This document shows positions 62,897 to 64,000 of a DNA stretch of 64,000 nucleotides, in pieces (within the stretch, counting starts at the first letter, position 1; every line of letters starts with the position of its first letter). The stretch comes from Streptomyces tubercidicus (lineage in GTDB: Bacteria; Actinomycetota; Actinomycetes; Streptomycetales; Streptomycetaceae): positions 4,216,001 through 4,280,000 of the forward strand of contig NZ_CP114205.1 of NCBI RefSeq assembly GCF_027497495.1. The letters are read 5' to 3'. The position numbers were made by a program, and so were the translations under genes. The notes under the pieces were generated by a model. The model searched no databases and was not told the origin of the DNA. It saw only the letters and a program-made list of their open reading frames with translations.

Positions 62897-63457
62897 TCAC
62901 CTCCCTCGGGCGGAGGTCAGGAACTCGGCCGGTTTCTCTGTCGCCCAGGCGGCTCCGCCGTCGGTCTCCCACTCTTCTTCCTCCTGCAGCTCCTCCTGCG
63001 CGTGACGGGTGGTGTCCTCGCTCGTCATCAGCGCGCTGGCGGTGTGGAGGCCGCCGGGGGTGGCCGCGGCGGACATCAGCCGGGTGGCGGCGGCAACGTC
63101 GGTCTCCGGCGGGATCACCAGCAGGTCCCAGCGGCCCGCGGTGTAGGAGTGAAGGATCAGCTTGTTCGGGTCCTGCTCTTCGGCGAACCAGCCCACGTGC
63201 ACCGTGTGCCCGTTCACGGGCACCTTTCGCGGCACCACGGGCCAGTGGGTCGGGTTCACCGTGACACGAGTGATCCGGCCCCAGCGCGCGTCCAGCACGT
63301 CGGTCAGGGCGGGAAGTTCGCGGGAGAGATCGCGAGAGCGGGGCCACCAGGCGCCGTCCAGGAGACCCGGAGGTGATCCTGCCGGAGTGAAGGAGAGGCG
63401 GGCCGGTGACGAAGGTTCGCGCTCGCTGATGATCGTACGGTCGATGGTCGCGGTCAT
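62897..63457 (-). CDS. DUF5994-family protein
   Basis: A 186-residue soluble protein of the DUF5994 type. Key features are LLDGAWWPRSRDLSRELPAL, followed by WGRITRVTVNPTHWP and a strand-rich section with HTVHVGWFAEEQDPNKLILH and WDLLVIPPETD, and an acidic Glu-rich C-terminus. A second gene of the same family starts 279 bases away on the other strand. Function unknown. Confidence 0.82.
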   Translation of the reverse strand: MTATIDRTIISEREPSSPARLSFTPAGSPPGLLDGAWWPRSRDLSRELPALTDVLDARWGRITRVTVNPTHWPVVPRKVPVNGHTVHVGWFAEEQDPNKLILHSYTAGRWDLLVIPPETDVAAATRLMSAAATPGGLHTASALMTSEDTTRHAQEELQEEEEWETDGGAAWATEKPAEFLTSARGR

Positions 63458-63736
63458 GGCGCGGACCTGTCCCCGGGGCTCGTCTTCGACGTCCCGGTGT
63501 TGTTGCTCGCCGGGAACGGCACCGGCGTGGCAGCCGGTGTGCGAAATGCTCCCGGTTTCTCCACTCTACTCCGGCCAGCCGTCCATGAAGGTGCGCGTGA
63601 CCAGGAACTTTCCTGGCCAACGCGGGTCGGCTCCGCCGCCGCTCCGCGAGCCCGCGCCCCGGCACGCGGAGTACGGTGAAGTGACGAGGTCACCTCGCCG
63701 GGCGGACGCACCGCCCCGGAAGGCGGGCGAACACAC

Positions 63737-64000
63737 ATGGCCGACTCCGACTCTCCCCGCGTCCCGCAGCTTCTGCCTGACGCGGTCCACCAGGCGGTCA
63801 GGCCCGGAACGGCTCTCTTGCGGCTGGTGACCATGCACACCCGCGAGCAGGTTCTCGACGGTGCGTGGTGGCCGCGTTCGTGCGACATCGGCGCCGAGCT
63901 CCCCGGTTTGATCGCCGCGTTGACCGAGCATCTCGGCCCCGTCCTGCGCGTCGGCCTGGACGCCGATGCCTGGGAAGATCTGCCGACGCGTCTGGTCATC
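63737..64000 (+). CDS. DUF5994-family protein, N-terminal part
   Basis: Starts at ATG 63737 and stays open to the window edge (88 residues seen). VLDGAWWPRSCDIGAELPGL and LGPVLRVGLDADAWEDLPTR match the family core seen in the divergent gene at 62897-63457. No strong ribosome site precedes the start, but the coding signal is clear from the family match. Confidence 0.8.
   Translation, partial: MADSDSPRVPQLLPDAVHQAVRPGTALLRLVTMHTREQVLDGAWWPRSCDIGAELPGLIAALTEHLGPVLRVGLDADAWEDLPTRLVI

Overview
The window is high-GC actinobacterial DNA, almost certainly Streptomyces. The signs are strong third-position GC bias, many GTG starts, GGAGG-type ribosome sites, rare TTA codons, several Ser/Thr kinases and PP2C phosphatases, an SCO2400-type zinc-ribbon protein, and WXG100 and DUF4232 proteins. 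No rRNA, CRISPR array or intact tRNA is visible.

Layout. 0-6 kb: secreted-protein fragment, M50 protease, PP2C phosphatase, secreted peptidase and a membrane Ser/Thr kinase. 6.4-9.8 kb: ribbon-helix-helix regulator behind an array of TGGCGCCA half-sites, DUF4097 protein and a DrrAB-type exporter. 10-13.5 kb: cytochrome P450, a ferredoxin with an expanded Thr-Asp tail, and a second Ser/Thr kinase. 14-22.3 kb: SCO2400-like protein, NTF2-like protein behind paired palindromes, small exported proteins, an OmpR-type two-component system, and a divergent PadR regulator and FAD monooxygenase.

22.5-34.9 kb is the most unusual region. Two WXG100-type proteins and an unrecognised 242-residue protein precede a 1501-residue RHS protein ending in a deaminase-like HxE/PCxxC domain. 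Opposite lies a 1464-residue FtsK/EssC-type ATPase with an N-terminal FHA-like region, followed by a single-pass membrane protein and a sigma factor. The set looks like a reduced type VII/WXG100 export system with its effector. No immunity gene and no EccB/D/E, EsaA or EssA/B partner is in view.

35-42 kb: LamG lipid-anchored or membrane protein, then a NarL-type two-component system and a MacB-like ABC transporter whose promoters share one 16-bp palindrome. 42-53 kb: mixed hydrolases, regulators (WYL, LysR, TetR), a frameshifted EamA transporter, a lipid-kinase-like protein, lipoproteins and a lipase with IPT/TIG domains. 53.6-57.3 kb is a metal and arsenic resistance island: CDF exporter with CmtR-type sensor, ArsI, ArsR, ACR3 and ArsC. 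57.5-60 kb: LysR regulator and a homogentisate-dioxygenase-like enzyme. 60.2-61.6 kb is decayed DNA: a regulator stub, the 3' half of a tRNA-Gly (a probable attachment site) and a broken phosphatase. Three related direct repeats at 42.25, 44.16 and 60.35 kb resemble this tRNA flank and may mark island boundaries. The window ends in small conserved proteins and two divergent DUF5994 genes, the last cut by the window edge.
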